Assembly (NCBI GenBank): GCA_022478985.1
Contig: JAKSZP010005613.1
Coordinates: 1-64,000 of the forward strand
Origin: Massospora cicadina
Lineage: Eukaryota; Entomophthoromycota; Entomophthoromycetes; Entomophthorales; Entomophthoraceae
Direction: 5' to 3'
Length of the DNA: 64,000 nt
This document shows, one piece after another, positions 43,439 to 54,318 of this stretch (its first letter is position 1; every line of letters starts with the position of its first letter). The notes beneath the pieces were generated by a model. The model was not told the DNA's origin and made no database searches. It was given only the letters and a program-made list of their open reading frames with translations. The translations under genes were made by a program, and so were the position numbers.

Positions 43439-44481
43439 CTACACAAAACTAAGTTTGTTGAGCGGACGCAGATCCCTGAAAGAAAGAGACCAGGGGAAGA
43501 GAAATTGAAATGTTGGAAGATGCCAAATGTGATACCCTGGAGTTGGGAGGGAAGCAAATGACAAGAAGAGGCAGTCAGCAAATAACCCCAAGTAATCCTG
43601 ATATGGCACCAGAGCCAGAATATTGGTCTTGAGCACTTGCCAATGGGCTTCATCAAGAACACTAGACATATGGGCCAGCAACAAGCATGGGATACTAGGC
43701 GGGGGTTGCTAAATCATGCCCCCTATCAAAACCATCAGTGGAATATAACAATGGGATGTGCCAGAAACAAGATAATCATGAAAGGAGCTAATGGCATCCT
43801 GTAAATGAGACTTTGAGCTTCTTAGAAGCTGAAGCAGAAAGAGCGATGGAAGCTGGGAGAGGCTGGAATCTTTGTGGCCCAACTTTGAAGAACATGGATG
43901 ACAAAGCGAAGAGCATATGCCGCATTATCTCAATATAGGATGTTTTCAAGATTGGTGAATTCAGAGCTACGGACAAAGCCTCAGTGACTTGGGCCCTTAA
44001 TTCTGCATAGGGGAGTTCGAAATGTATGCAGTTGCTAATGATTAGTTTGGTGACCAAGACAGCTGGCTTTTTATATTGACCAAGTTGGAAGAAGAACTCT
44101 AGAAGCAATTCTGATCCGAAGAGGAAAGATTAATTAAGAGCAAATGGCATTGCTTCAGGAGGTTTGACAATGATGTTAGGAGTATCTGCAAAAAGAGCCA
44201 AATTCAGGAGAGTTTTAAAATCTAACTCAGGAATTGACAACAGAGGAAGGATTGGTTGCAAGTCATTCAAGACAATCACTAACCTAGTTTCAGCCGGGTG
44301 ATTACTGTTTCTAGTAATTCCATGGAAGGATTGGCTACTAGTACTTTACTAGGAGTATGAGTCCTGGAAGGACCATAGAAAATCTTTTGTGCACAGATCG
44401 ACCCATCCTCTGGAGGAGCCAAAGGTCACAATCAGACAAGCTATTGAGCAGCTGTTGGTACCAAGACTTAGAATTTGACAT
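43439..44481 (-). pseudogene. Antisense ORF of family A (E1 copy), function unknown
   Basis: ATG at 44481 and TAG at 43439-43441, the same positions as in E2. Frame 44108-43788 (106 residues) and frame 43684-43439 (81 residues) are open stretches of it. Indels and one stop separate the rest. The protein is rich in hydrophobic residues and Ser/Pro, with blocks such as LPLLSIPELDF, YKKPAVLVTKLIISN, HFELPYAELRAQV and VPYQDYLGLFADC. No known domain was recognised. Family-B elements have no room for such an ORF between integrase and LTR. Confidence 0.65.
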
Positions 44482-45058
44482 ATGAGCTGGATGCGAGGGG
44501 TGATGTTGAACTTATATGATAGTTGACAAAATGCACTTTGAAATCAATTAAGCTCCAAAATTGGTGAAATTAATCTCAAAATTAATGGGATAAGATCTCC
44601 AGAGAAGAATTAAAAATGATATGAGCTAAGAAGTTATTAAGAGAAAATACAAGGGCGAACATAAATGAGTACTCTTATCTGCGCCATGAAATGAACATCA
44701 AAAGCAAAAATCCCTGTTGAGGATGAGGAGAAAAATCAGGAAATCAAGGACGCTGGACCAAGAATCTTGAATATGACTGTGGGTCAAATGCCCTGATGGG
44801 GGAACTGGATCCCAGGTTTAAAATTATTATGGGTAAATTGATCAGCCTGGCACAACAGAAGGTCGTGGGAACCATGCTCTGAGTAGGTGGTAGCGAGGAG
44901 GAAGAGGAAAAGAGCCGCATGTCAAAGGTCATCCCAAGCAGCATTAAATACTGATGATTATAATCTGCTTGAACAAATGAAGTATTCAACCGAGTGTCTG
45001 AAGCGTTGTTCTACTGCCTCAATCCTTTTCTCGCTGGAATCTAGGCAAGTGGGGGATG
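44482..45058 (-). other. Conserved region between antisense ORF and 3' LTR (E1 copy)
   Basis: Homologous to 22333-22902. Minus frame 44989-44744 is the counterpart of the E2 frame with a hydrophobic-then-Ser-rich stretch. The polypurine tract CAAGTGGGGGATG is at 45046-45058. No gag-pol coding is seen. Confidence 0.45.
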
Positions 45059-46203
45059 TGTTGGGATTTTTGCCCATATTTCCAGCTGACTAGATTACCA
45101 GGGATTGCTAGAGAATAGTTCTTTAATGTGAAGTGAATTGGATATCAGTTGACCCTGATTTCAGGATAACTATGTTCAGGGGATTTTTGTTATTCTCCTA
45201 GGTCAGATCCATCAGGGATTGATCTGGATGAATGCTTAGGATCTTTTCAGAAAGAGTTTCTGACAAAATAGGGGCATCTGATAATTGATTAACTATAAGG
45301 TGTACCAATTGGGATCAGTCAGGTTTCTTCACTGAATGATTGGGATTTTAAGGATTGATTTGTGTGGCGAGTGATGCTGTCTGCAACTAGTGAATCGATC
45401 AGTTGGTTTGAAACCTGCTTTAATGGGTAACAAATCCCATTACCTAATCAGGTCGCTTTCCAGGTATGGTTGGTTTGCTTGGATCGAGAAGAAAATGTTA
45501 GGGACACATTTTTTGACTCTTTCAATTTTAGGTCTCAAGGATGTCCAATGATGGAATACTAGCCAGGATGGGGAAGACCATCACTGCTGAGATTAGGATG
45601 GGTTATTCAATAGCAACGGCTGCCGTTTTATTGAGGAGGTGCCAATTGAGGGTTAGGCTCTAAAAATCCCACTATAAACTCCCTAGAGAATTCAAAAATA
45701 TTGAATCATCATTATTTACCGGATCAATTACCAAATTAATTATCAAAGTATTATCTTAGTATACTTTAGCAGAATCCATTACAAGTTCTATTTTTTATCA
45801 AGTAAATTATCGCTGTGAGCTCTAATTTAGACTCTTTAGAATAAAGAGTAAGGATCTGAGCATGGATATAGAGAAGAAAATGAATTGAATTGGGGATTGC
45901 TGCCAACTGTGTGTCACAGAGAAACCGTAAACAGAAATATGAGCATAGATCAAGTTAGGCGTTACCAGGGAATGAATCCCTATTCAGGATAACATAAGTA
46001 TTTTGAGAGGAAATACTGGCCGAGTGTTGGACAAATTTCTAGTGCCATAATTCAACTAAGGAGAATAGAAGCCATACAATACCAACATTTATATTTCGCT
46101 ATCAAACAATTCAGAGAATTGAACAACAACTGAACCTGTGCAGTTAATATATTTATAAGGGTTATTAACTAAGAATAATCAGAAAAACCTATATATTTTA
46201 ACA
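45059..46203 (+). repeat. LTR-A, E1 3' LTR
   Basis: TGTTGGGATTTTTGCCC to TTTTAACA, 1145 bp, uninterrupted and therefore the reference copy for the split LTRs. It is followed directly by sequence matching the last 100 bp or so of LTR-D. Confidence 0.9.
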
Positions 46204-46301
46204 CCATCTCTTCATTTTTTGACCTCTCTGCTAATTTTCAGTTTTAAGACCATTTTTTGACTTCAGCAACAGTCAAAAAGAACTTTTACACTGAGAGAAG
46301 T
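46204..46301 (+). repeat. LTR-D, D2 5' LTR remnant
   Basis: CCATCTCTTCATTTTTTGAC onward to CTGAGAGAAG resembles the end of the 3' LTR (60950-61043). Only the last part remains. Confidence 0.7.
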
Positions 46302-46320
46302 GGTGCTCAGTACAGGGGCT
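46302..46320 (+). other. Primer-binding site of D2
   Basis: TGGTGCTCAGTACAGGGGC. It differs from the window consensus by one base. Confidence 0.82.
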
Positions 46321-46339
46321 CCAAGCTGTCATAAGTAAG

Positions 46340-46746
46340 GAAGTCTATCAGAAATAATATAGAATACTAGCAATCATGAGGATCAATCTACTGATCAGTC
46401 AAGAAGCATTGCTCAATGGATTAGTACCTCGCGGTAAGAAGTGCCACCCACACAGCCTGAAAGTCCAAGATTCTGGGCCACAGTCCAGTTCTCCCTGCCC
46501 TCAGTTGATGTACAGTAGTATCAACTTAATTACAAGAACCTCAAAGACATTACTCAACAGTTTATAAACGGCATCTATTCCATGGGTGCCCACTCCAGCC
46601 GCTCCTGCGCCTCTTCCATGCCCTTTACCAGTGTGGAACCTATATACTTCAGGCCAGCTGCCAGCGGGAGAACTTACCCTGAGAACCAAACGTTACCTTC
46701 AAAACTTTTTTCACCCAGCTATTCATCACCTCCTCCAATTAGTTGG
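46340..46746 (+). pseudogene. gag: D2 Gag, N-terminal part
   Basis: Short frames, the last reading a Tyr-Leu..HPAIHHLLQLV segment near 46690-46746. This corresponds to QYLHQLVHPTLYHLLPVV of D1 Gag (48154-48210). Interrupted at 46747 by F and continued at 55341. Confidence 0.65.
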
Positions 46747-47449
46747 TGTCAGAAAGTAACTTTTAACCAAACGTTGGGCTCTTCTTTTGTGTCAGGCCAA
46801 CCATTATGGAGACTGAGGACCCTTGATGTTTTGCCTTCATTGGCGTACCAACCCCCTATAAGTCCGCGTCCAACCCACCAACACAGCAGACTAACAATTT
46901 TGCCTTAGCCCCAGGGTCCTTGGTGTGCCCCAGCGAGTCCTGCCCCCATCCTGGGGGTCAAGGCACTCCTGCGCTGCCACACTCTGGATCCTTCATTAAC
47001 CCATCTGGGCATGCCCCGGTGAGTCCATCTCCCATCCTGGGCGTCTATGGCACCCCCACGCTGCATCCCACAGGGCTGACGGCCAGTCAGCACATCATCT
47101 TTAGTGGCCAATTGGCCAGGTTCCCACCAGTTCCTCATAGGGATGAGGTATGGGAGCTGGCAGCATTGGCCACTCCATGCGCGTCACCCTGCACCTACGT
47201 TGGGGATCTCCAGTCCCATCTTATCCTAATCTAGCATATTAACTACTAACAACTAAAATAAGATGGGCGAAAGAAAGAACTTTATTTGAGGAAAGAACAA
47301 CTATTTATACTCTAGGGTACTTCGCCTATGAAACCCCACAGCCCTCCAAGCCAGAACTCTAATAGATTGTCAATCCTTCAGGGTAGCAAATACCTCCCAA
47401 TACTCTCATCTGATTCACTAGATCTTAGATTAGTTTGACCTATCCTTGG
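46747..47449 (-). repeat. LTR-F, left copy, first part
   Basis: TGTCAGAAAG onward. It contains a GC-rich stretch (46900-47230) with two tandem units that begin TGCCCC(A/G)G and share CCCATCCTGGG. The TATA box complement is near 47303 and the AATAAA complement at 47281. Cut at the D1 target site CTTGG (47445-47449). Confidence 0.88.
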
Positions 47450-47789
47450 TGTCAGGATTTTGCCAAATTCTCTCATTTTCGAAAATTCTACTCTATCAAT
47501 TCCCCCAGCACTTTTGGAAGGAGAGTATAATTTATCTAAATCTATCAAGGTTGATAAGAACGATCAGTCTCATCCCAATCAAGGGATAAAAGATTCAATT
47601 GCTCGGTAATTAATTAGATCAAATAGATCCCAAACCATTATAAAACCTATAAATATTTCATCCTTCTGATTTAAAAACAGGTCGAATTTAGACCTGTTTA
47701 TACTTTATTCTATCGCTTTTTGAAGAATCAAACTAAGTAACTTTGAGAGAAAACCTGACCAATTGGAATTGTAATTCAAAACTTCTAGA
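47450..47789 (+). repeat. LTR of D1, 5' copy
   Basis: TGTCAGGATTTTGCC to CTTCTAGA, 340 bp. The usual terminal CA is not kept, and the end is set by comparison with the 3' copy and the duplication. Confidence 0.88.
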
Positions 47790-47790
47790 G

Positions 47791-47808
47791 TGGTGCTCAC
47801 TACAGGGG
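47791..47808 (+). other. Primer-binding site of D1
   Basis: TGGTGCTCACTACAGGGG, a perfect copy of the window consensus. Confidence 0.9.
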
Positions 47809-47814
47809 CACTCT

Positions 47815-49980
47815 GAGCTACACACCAGTGAAAACGTCAATCACTACTATGGATCCTCATTTTTCGCCTGAAGAAGCTCAAGACCATGAGCAAGGCAGTA
47901 TTTCATGTTAGGTCCGTTCAACTAGAACCAAAATCCCAAGAGTACCATCCATGTTGAAATTCTGTGCCAATCTAGAGTTTTATAATCTTAACTTAAGCTT
48001 TACAACGAACTTAAATCCCTCCTGAGGCTTATGAAATATTATCAATCAACTGCTTGAGGGAGCCTTAATTCCTGGAATTCGTTCCACTTAATTAAATCCA
48101 ATGCTGTACTCTAACTTTTAGGAAGTGTTGCAAACCTCCCAAATGCCAGGAATTGGCACTGAGCAATACTTGCATCAGCTTGTTCACCCTACCTTATACC
48201 ATTTATTACCAGTAGTGAGAATGCATCATCAAGGGATGCTTAATTTACTAGAAAGACTCCAGTCCTTGAATAATTATGTTACTGAGTTTTTCAAATCCTC
48301 CTCTGAGTTTAACATAGATAATCGCAATGCCATTATTAATAATTAGACCCTTCTCAATGAAGTACATCAACAGCTTATTAAGCTTGACCACAGGCTGTAC
48401 AGTTTTGTTTAATTACAGTTCTCAAAGCAAGTTCAGGATTTTGTGCAAAAATGAAAAGAGGCTATTTCTGAACTCTCTGAGCATAGTCAATCGATGAAAG
48501 AGGAAATCAAAAACCATCTCTTCCAATTGGAGCAATTGTATTCCAGAATTTAATTCTGAGTCAATGAAGTAGAGAAAACCTCTGGAGCTATGGTTCACCT
48601 GGGGTTGAAGGACCTCGTGGTCTACCTGGGGATGAAGTTCCACATGGACCTCCTGGTGTTGATGGGCCACATGGACCCCCCGCGGTTGAAGGGCCACGTG
48701 GACTGCCAGGTGCAGATGGACCTTGGGAACCCGCAGGTTCTGATGGGCATTCAGGATCTCTTTAACAAATTATCTCTCTATTGAGCATGATGGACCACTT
48801 ACATGAGCAATTTTACAAAGTGGCCAAGGAGTGTAACTTAACACCTGATGGGGTAACAATCAATTTCCTCCTGTCACTTCAGTCTTTATCCAATAAAATG
48901 AGTAACCTGGGTAAATGGGCAAAGGACACAGAAACCCTGCTAGGAGCTTATGAATCAAAAGGTGAGATGCTTCAAGCAAAAATTGAAACACTGAATTTAA
49001 GTACAATGCATAGCAGGAGCAAATTTATGAGCTATCTCGTCAGTTAGATGAGAAAGTGGGGCATGCTGATTGGAATTGACAGATTATTGTAATTTGTACT
49101 GAGACCGTTAGGCCTTATCCTCAATTTCTTCCTAAGCTTCAGACTCCAACTCTTATTTTTCCACTCAATTGGAACATCCTGGAGTGCATGTTTTGACTGC
49201 CGTCGCTACAATGATTTTTAAGCCGGTATTTAATGTTAAGTACTATATTGTGGAATGCAGCATTATCTCCTTCCTCTATCTATAAGAGAAGGCTTTAAGT
49301 GAGGCCACCAATAACCAAAAAATGAATTACTTGTTTAATTGCCTTACCCAATTGGCTCAGTATATCGTGGTACCCCATTTGATGACTTGCTCTAATTGGT
49401 CTCAGGTCAAAGAAGCGCTAATCAAAGAATGTTTGGAGTGAGCAAACCTTATTATCTCAAAAACAGGCTTTTATGGTTATACAGCCCCACCGGAATGAAT
49501 CTATCAAAGACTTTTCACATTGGTTCTATTGAGAAGCTCAGACTTTGGTAACATGTGGTTGGTTAAATTTGAATGATGCATTTACTGCAGTAATGTCTGC
49601 TTTCACTTCTAAGACATAGATACAAGTTTACCTTATTAGCATAAAGAAGAATTTTAGAAGTATATTAGACATCAAGGAGGCTTTTTTGGAATTGCCTCCT
49701 CAATTTTCTGAAAAACCCCGAGTTTATGATTATTCAAAACCTAGTCACCCTAGAGTTTATGCTGTGCCTGAGAATGCCAGAACGATTCAGTGTAATCACT
49801 GTCACCATATTTCCATACTGAGGACCACTGTTATAAGAATGAGGCTGATGAGAAGAAGAAAAGAGATAAAACCAATAAGATTCCCCACCTGATAATGATA
49901 TGAATATGCAACAGGAACATCAAAGCCCTGTATAGTATAATAAAGATGTACATTCCTCCTATTCCTTACCCTCCTTGTTG
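47815..49980 (+). pseudogene. gag: D1 Gag with collagen-like segment and zinc knuckle
   Basis: Order: N-terminal region (frame 48125-48346), a heptad-like helix (HSQSMKEEIKNHLFQLEQL near 48484-48540), a Gly-X-Y segment (48592-48756), a second helical region (MMDHLHEQFYKVAKECNLTP, 48781-49047), a capsid-like region with stops (49200-49700), and a knuckle at 49791-49831 that fits CX2CX4HX4C after a one-base deletion. The collagen frame continues in phase into the 48781 frame across one TAA. Such a segment in Gag is unusual. Confidence 0.8.
48592..48756 (+). other. Collagen-like Gly-X-Y coding segment in D1 gag
   Basis: In the frame starting at 48592 the codons give GSP GVE GPR GLP GDE, then GPP GVD GPH GPP, then GPR GLP GAD GPW and GSD GHS GSL. 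Three triplets have lost Gly (VPH, AVE, EPA). Pro, Asp and Glu fill X and Y as in bacterial and viral collagen-like regions. The segment lies between two helical regions of Gag. The other two frames, including the open 48590-48784 frame, are shadows. Confidence 0.85.
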
Positions 49981-49989
49981 GCTTTATCC

Positions 49990-50540
49990 TCTTAGTTTTG
50001 AAGTACCATTACCCACATTGACATTCGAGTGAATCAAGTCAATGCCAAAGCTATCATTGATACTGGATCCCTGGTAAATGTTTTCTTGTCAAAATTTATC
50101 AAGCGGATCAAGTTAACGCCTGATATTTCTCATTATAATATGGCTCTGCAGGACCTCAGAGTACTCGGTCAATTGTAGCCTTTTCATCACTTCATTTAAA
50201 AATTGGGAAGTTAACTTTTACAATTCCTGCTATCATCCTCAATAATTTAAGTCATGACCTACTTTTGGGACTTAATTTATGTGGGAATTTTATGGAATTA
50301 TCAATTACCCCAACACATCACTTGCCCTTTTGGGGTATAGAGTTTACCCTAATTTTATCTGAACATTCTCATACCAGGCTTTGGTTATGTCTTCTGGAGG
50401 GGTTTAAAAGGTCTTATTCTATTCAATACTATGTTGGAGACCCTCAAGTAAAATCACCCCCTACATTGTCAGATATTAAAGAAGCGATGCCTATTTTCTC
50501 CCCAAGAATTTAGTTATTCTGCCAAAATTGCAGTAATTAT
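49990..50540 (+). pseudogene. pol: D1 aspartic protease
   Basis: VNAKAIIDTGSLVNVFLSKF with catalytic Asp codon at 50059. Intact DTGS. The second half (near 50200-50300) reads LSHDLLLGLNLC. A frameshift and stops lie near 50175 and 50200. Confidence 0.85.
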
Positions 50541-50549
50541 TACTTCTTT

Positions 50550-50800
50550 ACAGTTTTCTATTCCCAAAGGACATTTGTTACAAGTCCAAGGCATTTTCAA
50601 CCCTTCTTCCAAAGAGCTCTTGCCTTGTCCTGTAGTATTGGATTATGCTTATTCTGGATCACTATCTGTTTTGTTGGCAAACCTTACCAATGATCTAAAA
50701 ACGGTAGATCAGAAACATCCAATTGCTTATGTCAAGTTAAACCCTTATCCAAAATTTATGATGTTAAACTTTTGGAAGCTTACAAGACTTTGGTCTGGAA
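50550..50800 (+). pseudogene. D1 dUTPase-like domain, divergent
   Basis: Frame 50575-50805 with its upstream extension reads FSIPKGHLLQVQGI, SSKELL, YSGSLSVLLANL and HPIAYVKLNP. The same strand order as in E2 and B1 is visible (IPxG, then a G-x-x-x-VLLxNL strand, then an IAYVxxxP strand), but the TGL and motif 3 residues are gone. The link to dUTPase rests mainly on position and on the E2 copy. Confidence 0.5.
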
Positions 50801-50859
50801 AGTGATCAGGAAATTCTTACTCTGGGGCCTGCAATTGGAAAATTCCTCACTAATGAACA

Positions 50860-51830
50860 GTAGAGACAAGTAATTCAATTATTAGAAGAATACTCTGACA
50901 TTTTTGCTAAGCATCTTACAATTTTGGTAAGATGTATGGAGTAATGCACTCCGTTGAAACTGGTTATCACCTTCCTATTTGTGCAAAGCCCTTTTATAAG
51001 TCTAAAGTGGAGGAAGCCCAGGTTACCAAAAATTGCATCAACTATTGGAGGCTGGATTATTGAAACCCTCCAACAGTCCTTGAGCCTCCCCATTGCTGTT
51101 GATTAAGAAAAGGATGGTTCCCATTGAGTTTTTATGGACTATTGTAGATTGAATGCTATTACTAAATGAGATGTTTATCCTTTACCTCAAATTGATGATT
51201 CCCTTAAGTTGTTTTCTGGCTCAACTTATTTTTCTGAAATTTATTTAGCCAGTGGATACTGGCAAATCTAGTTATCCCCAGAAGACCGAGCCAAGTGTGC
51301 CCTAATATCCAGTAAAGGTTTATATAAACCAACCCATATGCCACGAGGATTAAGCAACCCCCGCAACTTTTAAACGGGCCATGGATGGTATGTCACAGGA
51401 TTTAAAGCTCACTTGTGTTTTGGTACATCTGGATGATATTATCGTGTTTTCCAAAACATTTACCAAACACTTGGGCCATCAATAAGAAGTTTATAAACTA
51501 ATTTGGAACTTTTCCCTGAAGCTCAAACCTTCCAAATGTTCATTTTATCAAAATGATCTGGAGTTTTTTGGACACCAAGTATCAGCTAAAGGTATTTGAC
51601 CCCTCTCAGATAAAAATCAAGCTATTCAACGAATGCCTGCTCCAACCTCTCTGCGGTATATCCAACCTTTTCTCAGCATGGTTGAGTATTATTAGCAACT
51701 TACACCCAAGATTGCTGATATGGCTGAACCGTTATTCCATCTGTTACAAAAAGGGGTGCCCTTCGAGTAGAGTTCAGCTCAGGAACAATCATTTAGTTCT
51801 TGTAAATGGTCTTGACTAAGGCACCTGTTT
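50860..51830 (+). pseudogene. pol: D1 reverse transcriptase
   Basis: Fingers near 50935-51120 (GVMHSVETGYHLPICAKPF, then a LLIKK-DGS block). The palm has stops. The catalytic motif is HLDD (51426-51437), Tyr replaced by His. Thumb near 51540-51740. Very decayed, with many frameshifts. Confidence 0.85.
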
Positions 51831-52330
51831 TAACCTTACTTGATTTGATAAGCCTTTTTTACATACTGATGCAAGTAATGTCCTAATTGGGCTATCTTAT
51901 CCTAGTGTGACAAAGAGCAGTATAATCATCCCGTTGCACTTTATAGCAAATCTTTGTCAAAAGCTGAAAGAAACTACAGTGTAACTTAGCGGGAGTGTTT
52001 GTCTGTGATTCTAGCAATTAAGCACTTCTGTCCCTTCCTATATGGTAACCATTTTATTGTAATTACTGACCATTCTTCTTTACAATGATTGCAAAATATG
52101 AAGGATCCTGTTGGGAGATTACCCTATTGGGCTCCAAGATTACAAATTTATGATTTTTCTATTGTTCATCGTTCTGGTGCTCAACATCAGAATGCTTATG
52201 GTCTGTCTCAACTGCCTAAACTGACCTTGGATTTGGGAAATAAAGAACTTCTATATAAACTATTGGACGACCTAATTGTGGATCGAGAATCTGAAGAGGA
52301 TCAAGCTTTTTTTAAAATATATCATTAAAG
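51831..52330 (+). pseudogene. pol: D1 RNase H and connection
   Basis: KPFLHTDASNVLIG near 51850-51890, then SKSLSKAERNYSV. Frame 52089-52328 reads MKDPVGRLPYWAPRLQIYDF and HRSGAQHQNAYGLSQLPKL, the end of RNase H. Confidence 0.85.
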
Positions 52331-52399
52331 ATACCTTGATTTGAGAAGGAGCCTTGTATAAAAAGGTCAAATCCAAGTGGTTACCCTTTTTGAACCCAA

Positions 52400-53455
52400 A
52401 TTCAAGATTTATGCTGTTATGGAGGGACATGAATAAGTAGGTCATATTAGGTTAAAGAAAACTCAAGAATTGTTGAAAACCCAAAATTATTGGAATAGCA
52501 TGACTGAATTCATTTGAGAGACCTGTAACTTGTGTCTCATCTTTAAAAGCCCTGGAGCCACCAACCCTATTTATCAACATCATGTTATTTCCCTGACTAA
52601 AGCGTTTTAAGTGGTAAGCATTGATGTTGTAGGCCCTTTTCCTCGGGGATTGTATGGCCATCAGTACATTATTATGGCAGTTGACCACTTAACTAAATGG
52701 GTTAAGGCCATATCCATTGCCACCCCATCTGTTAAAACTACGGCGCTTTTCCTTTACCAGAACATTATCACTCAACATGGATGTCCTAAGGTCCTTATGT
52801 CAGATAACGTGACTAATTTTACCTCGCAACTTTTACAGAAACTGTCTAAATTATTTAATACTACCTAACGATTTGTCATTCTTTATAATCCATCCACAAA
52901 TGGGGCCATCAGATGAGTCAATGGAACTATAGTCTTAATTTTAAGGAAGATCGCTTCCACTGATCCCTCTTGGTGGAACTTCTATTTGCCAAGTGCCTTA
53001 TTTGCATATTAAATAAGCTATCAATGGATCATCAAGATGTCATCTTTCAGATTTCATATATGGGCGAGATCCATCAGTTTCTTCTGGTGTTCAGGCCATA
53101 ATCAAAGAAAGCATACCCAAAAGCTCTGATTTAGTTATGAGAAATCTGGCTGATGAGATTATTCATCTTCAAGCTCAAGCCATGAAATCAATTGAAATAA
53201 CCACTCAAAAGGAGACCCAAAGAAGTAATCAGCATAAACCCGCCTTACCTGAATATCAGATTGGGAATTTTGTTATGTATTCTCACTCTCAGCCTGGTGG
53301 GCGAACTGAGAAGTTAGGATCCAACTGGTCTGGTTCTTATCAAGCTATATTTGAAAAGTATTAGAGCACTCAATTGTCCATGTTGATACTGTTATAGTGA
53401 TAAACCAAATTCATCCCAGATTTTTAAGAATTCACCCTCCTCCTCAATCGAATCT
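52400..53455 (+). pseudogene. pol: D1 integrase
   Basis: Zinc domain remnant near 52430-52550 (C..C in TCNLCLIFK). Core frame 52611-52868 reads SIDVVGPFPRG, YIIMAVDHLTKW and LMSDNVTNFTSQ, so the first two Asp are kept. The Glu region has changed (GAIR then stop near 52912). Frame 53137-53364 is the C-terminal region with an SH3-like WSGSYQAIFEKY. Confidence 0.88.
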
Positions 53456-53466
53456 TGAAGGGGAAG

Positions 53467-53807
53467 TGTCAAGATTTTTCCAAATTCTCTCATTTTTGAA
53501 AATTATACTCCATCAATTCCCCCGGCACTTTTGGAAGGAGAGCATAATTTATCTAAATCCATCAAGGTTAATAAGAACGATCAGTCTCATCTCAATTAAG
53601 GGATAAAAAGATTTTATTGCTCAGCAATTAATTAGATCAAATAAACTCCAAACCATTATAAAACCTATAGATATACCATCCTTATGATAATAAAAATTAG
53701 GTCAAATTTTAACCTGTTTATAATTTATTTTATCGCTTTTTGGAAAATTTACTAAGTAATTTCTAGAGAAAACCTGGTGACTGTAAGTGTAATTTAAAAC
53801 TTCCATA
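53467..53807 (+). repeat. LTR of D1, 3' copy
   Basis: TGTCAAGATTTTTCC to CTTCCATA, 341 bp, preceded by the purine tract TGAAGGGGAAG. Confidence 0.9.
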
Positions 53808-53812
53808 CTTGG

Positions 53813-54140
53813 CATGAGTTGCCAGTTGATTGTATATAAATTAATAATATAATTATAACTGAAGAGCATCCTCAGCATGAGTTGCCAGTGCTCCAAATTA
53901 GTCAGCGGAATCATAGTTAAATGATTGGTAATGATACTTTGGCTTTCCGCCAGAAAATCTCACAATAACCCATGAATGGCAATAAGCGAAGAAAAAAATA
54001 CTGCCAAACCTCGATTGATTAACATTTTTATATCACTAAATAATATTGAACTAGAAGATTAGCTGGCAATTACACCTAAATAACTGAAGCCCCTAGTTCT
54101 GATATTATTTGGAGGAATCCATCTGGTTAATTTTGCAACA
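53813..54140 (-). repeat. LTR-F, left copy, second part
   Basis: Continues LTR-F from 47449 and aligns with 55015-55340. Contains two U3 motif copies (53808-53832, which overlaps the duplication, and 53870-53896). Confidence 0.85.
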
Positions 54141-54318
54141 TTTCCCCCACTTAACTAGATATATTCCTCCAGTGTGACCACCCCAATGGTGGGCCAACAA
54201 CACCCCAGCGCCCCCTCAAAAGAGCTACAGGTCTGAACCAGAGCTTCTGCCACCTCCTAACCTGTAATCCAACTACATAAACAATCCCACCAGAAAAGCC
54301 CCCTGTAGTGAGCGTCAA
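54141..54318 (-). other. Internal region of F
   Basis: 178 bp with a polypurine tract complement at the left end and a decayed primer-binding site at the right end (54300-54318). No coding potential is recognised. The minus frame that crosses it (54360-54151) has no conserved partner. Confidence 0.75.

Larger units (their letters stand above)
13645..46203 (+). mobile_element. Ty3/gypsy family-A element E1, host of two nested insertions
   Basis: The 5' LTR is 13645-14512 plus 31384-31655, the body 31656-45058, and the 3' LTR 45059-46203. E2 is inserted in the 5' LTR and B2 in RNase H. Internal order is primer-binding site, gag, protease, dUTPase-like domain, RT, RNase H, integrase, linker repeats, antisense ORF, polypurine tract. 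No matching target duplication is seen: the left flank ends TTGAT and the right flank begins CCATC. Confidence 0.85.
47450..53807 (+). mobile_element. Ty3/gypsy D-type element D1
   Basis: LTRs 47450-47789 (340 bp) and 53467-53807 (341 bp) with a perfect target duplication CTTGG (47445-47449 and 53808-53812), inside the left LTR of F. Primer-binding site TGGTGCTCACTACAGGGG at 47791-47808 and polypurine tract before 53467. The order is gag with a collagen-like segment, protease, dUTPase-like domain, RT, RNase H, integrase. The LTR differs from that of D2, but the Gag layouts match. Confidence 0.92.

Noticed and set aside
48590..48784. Open frame of 64 codons over the collagen-like region
   Set aside because: It is a shadow in another frame. 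The Gly-X-Y frame is the one that continues in phase into the next Gag segment.
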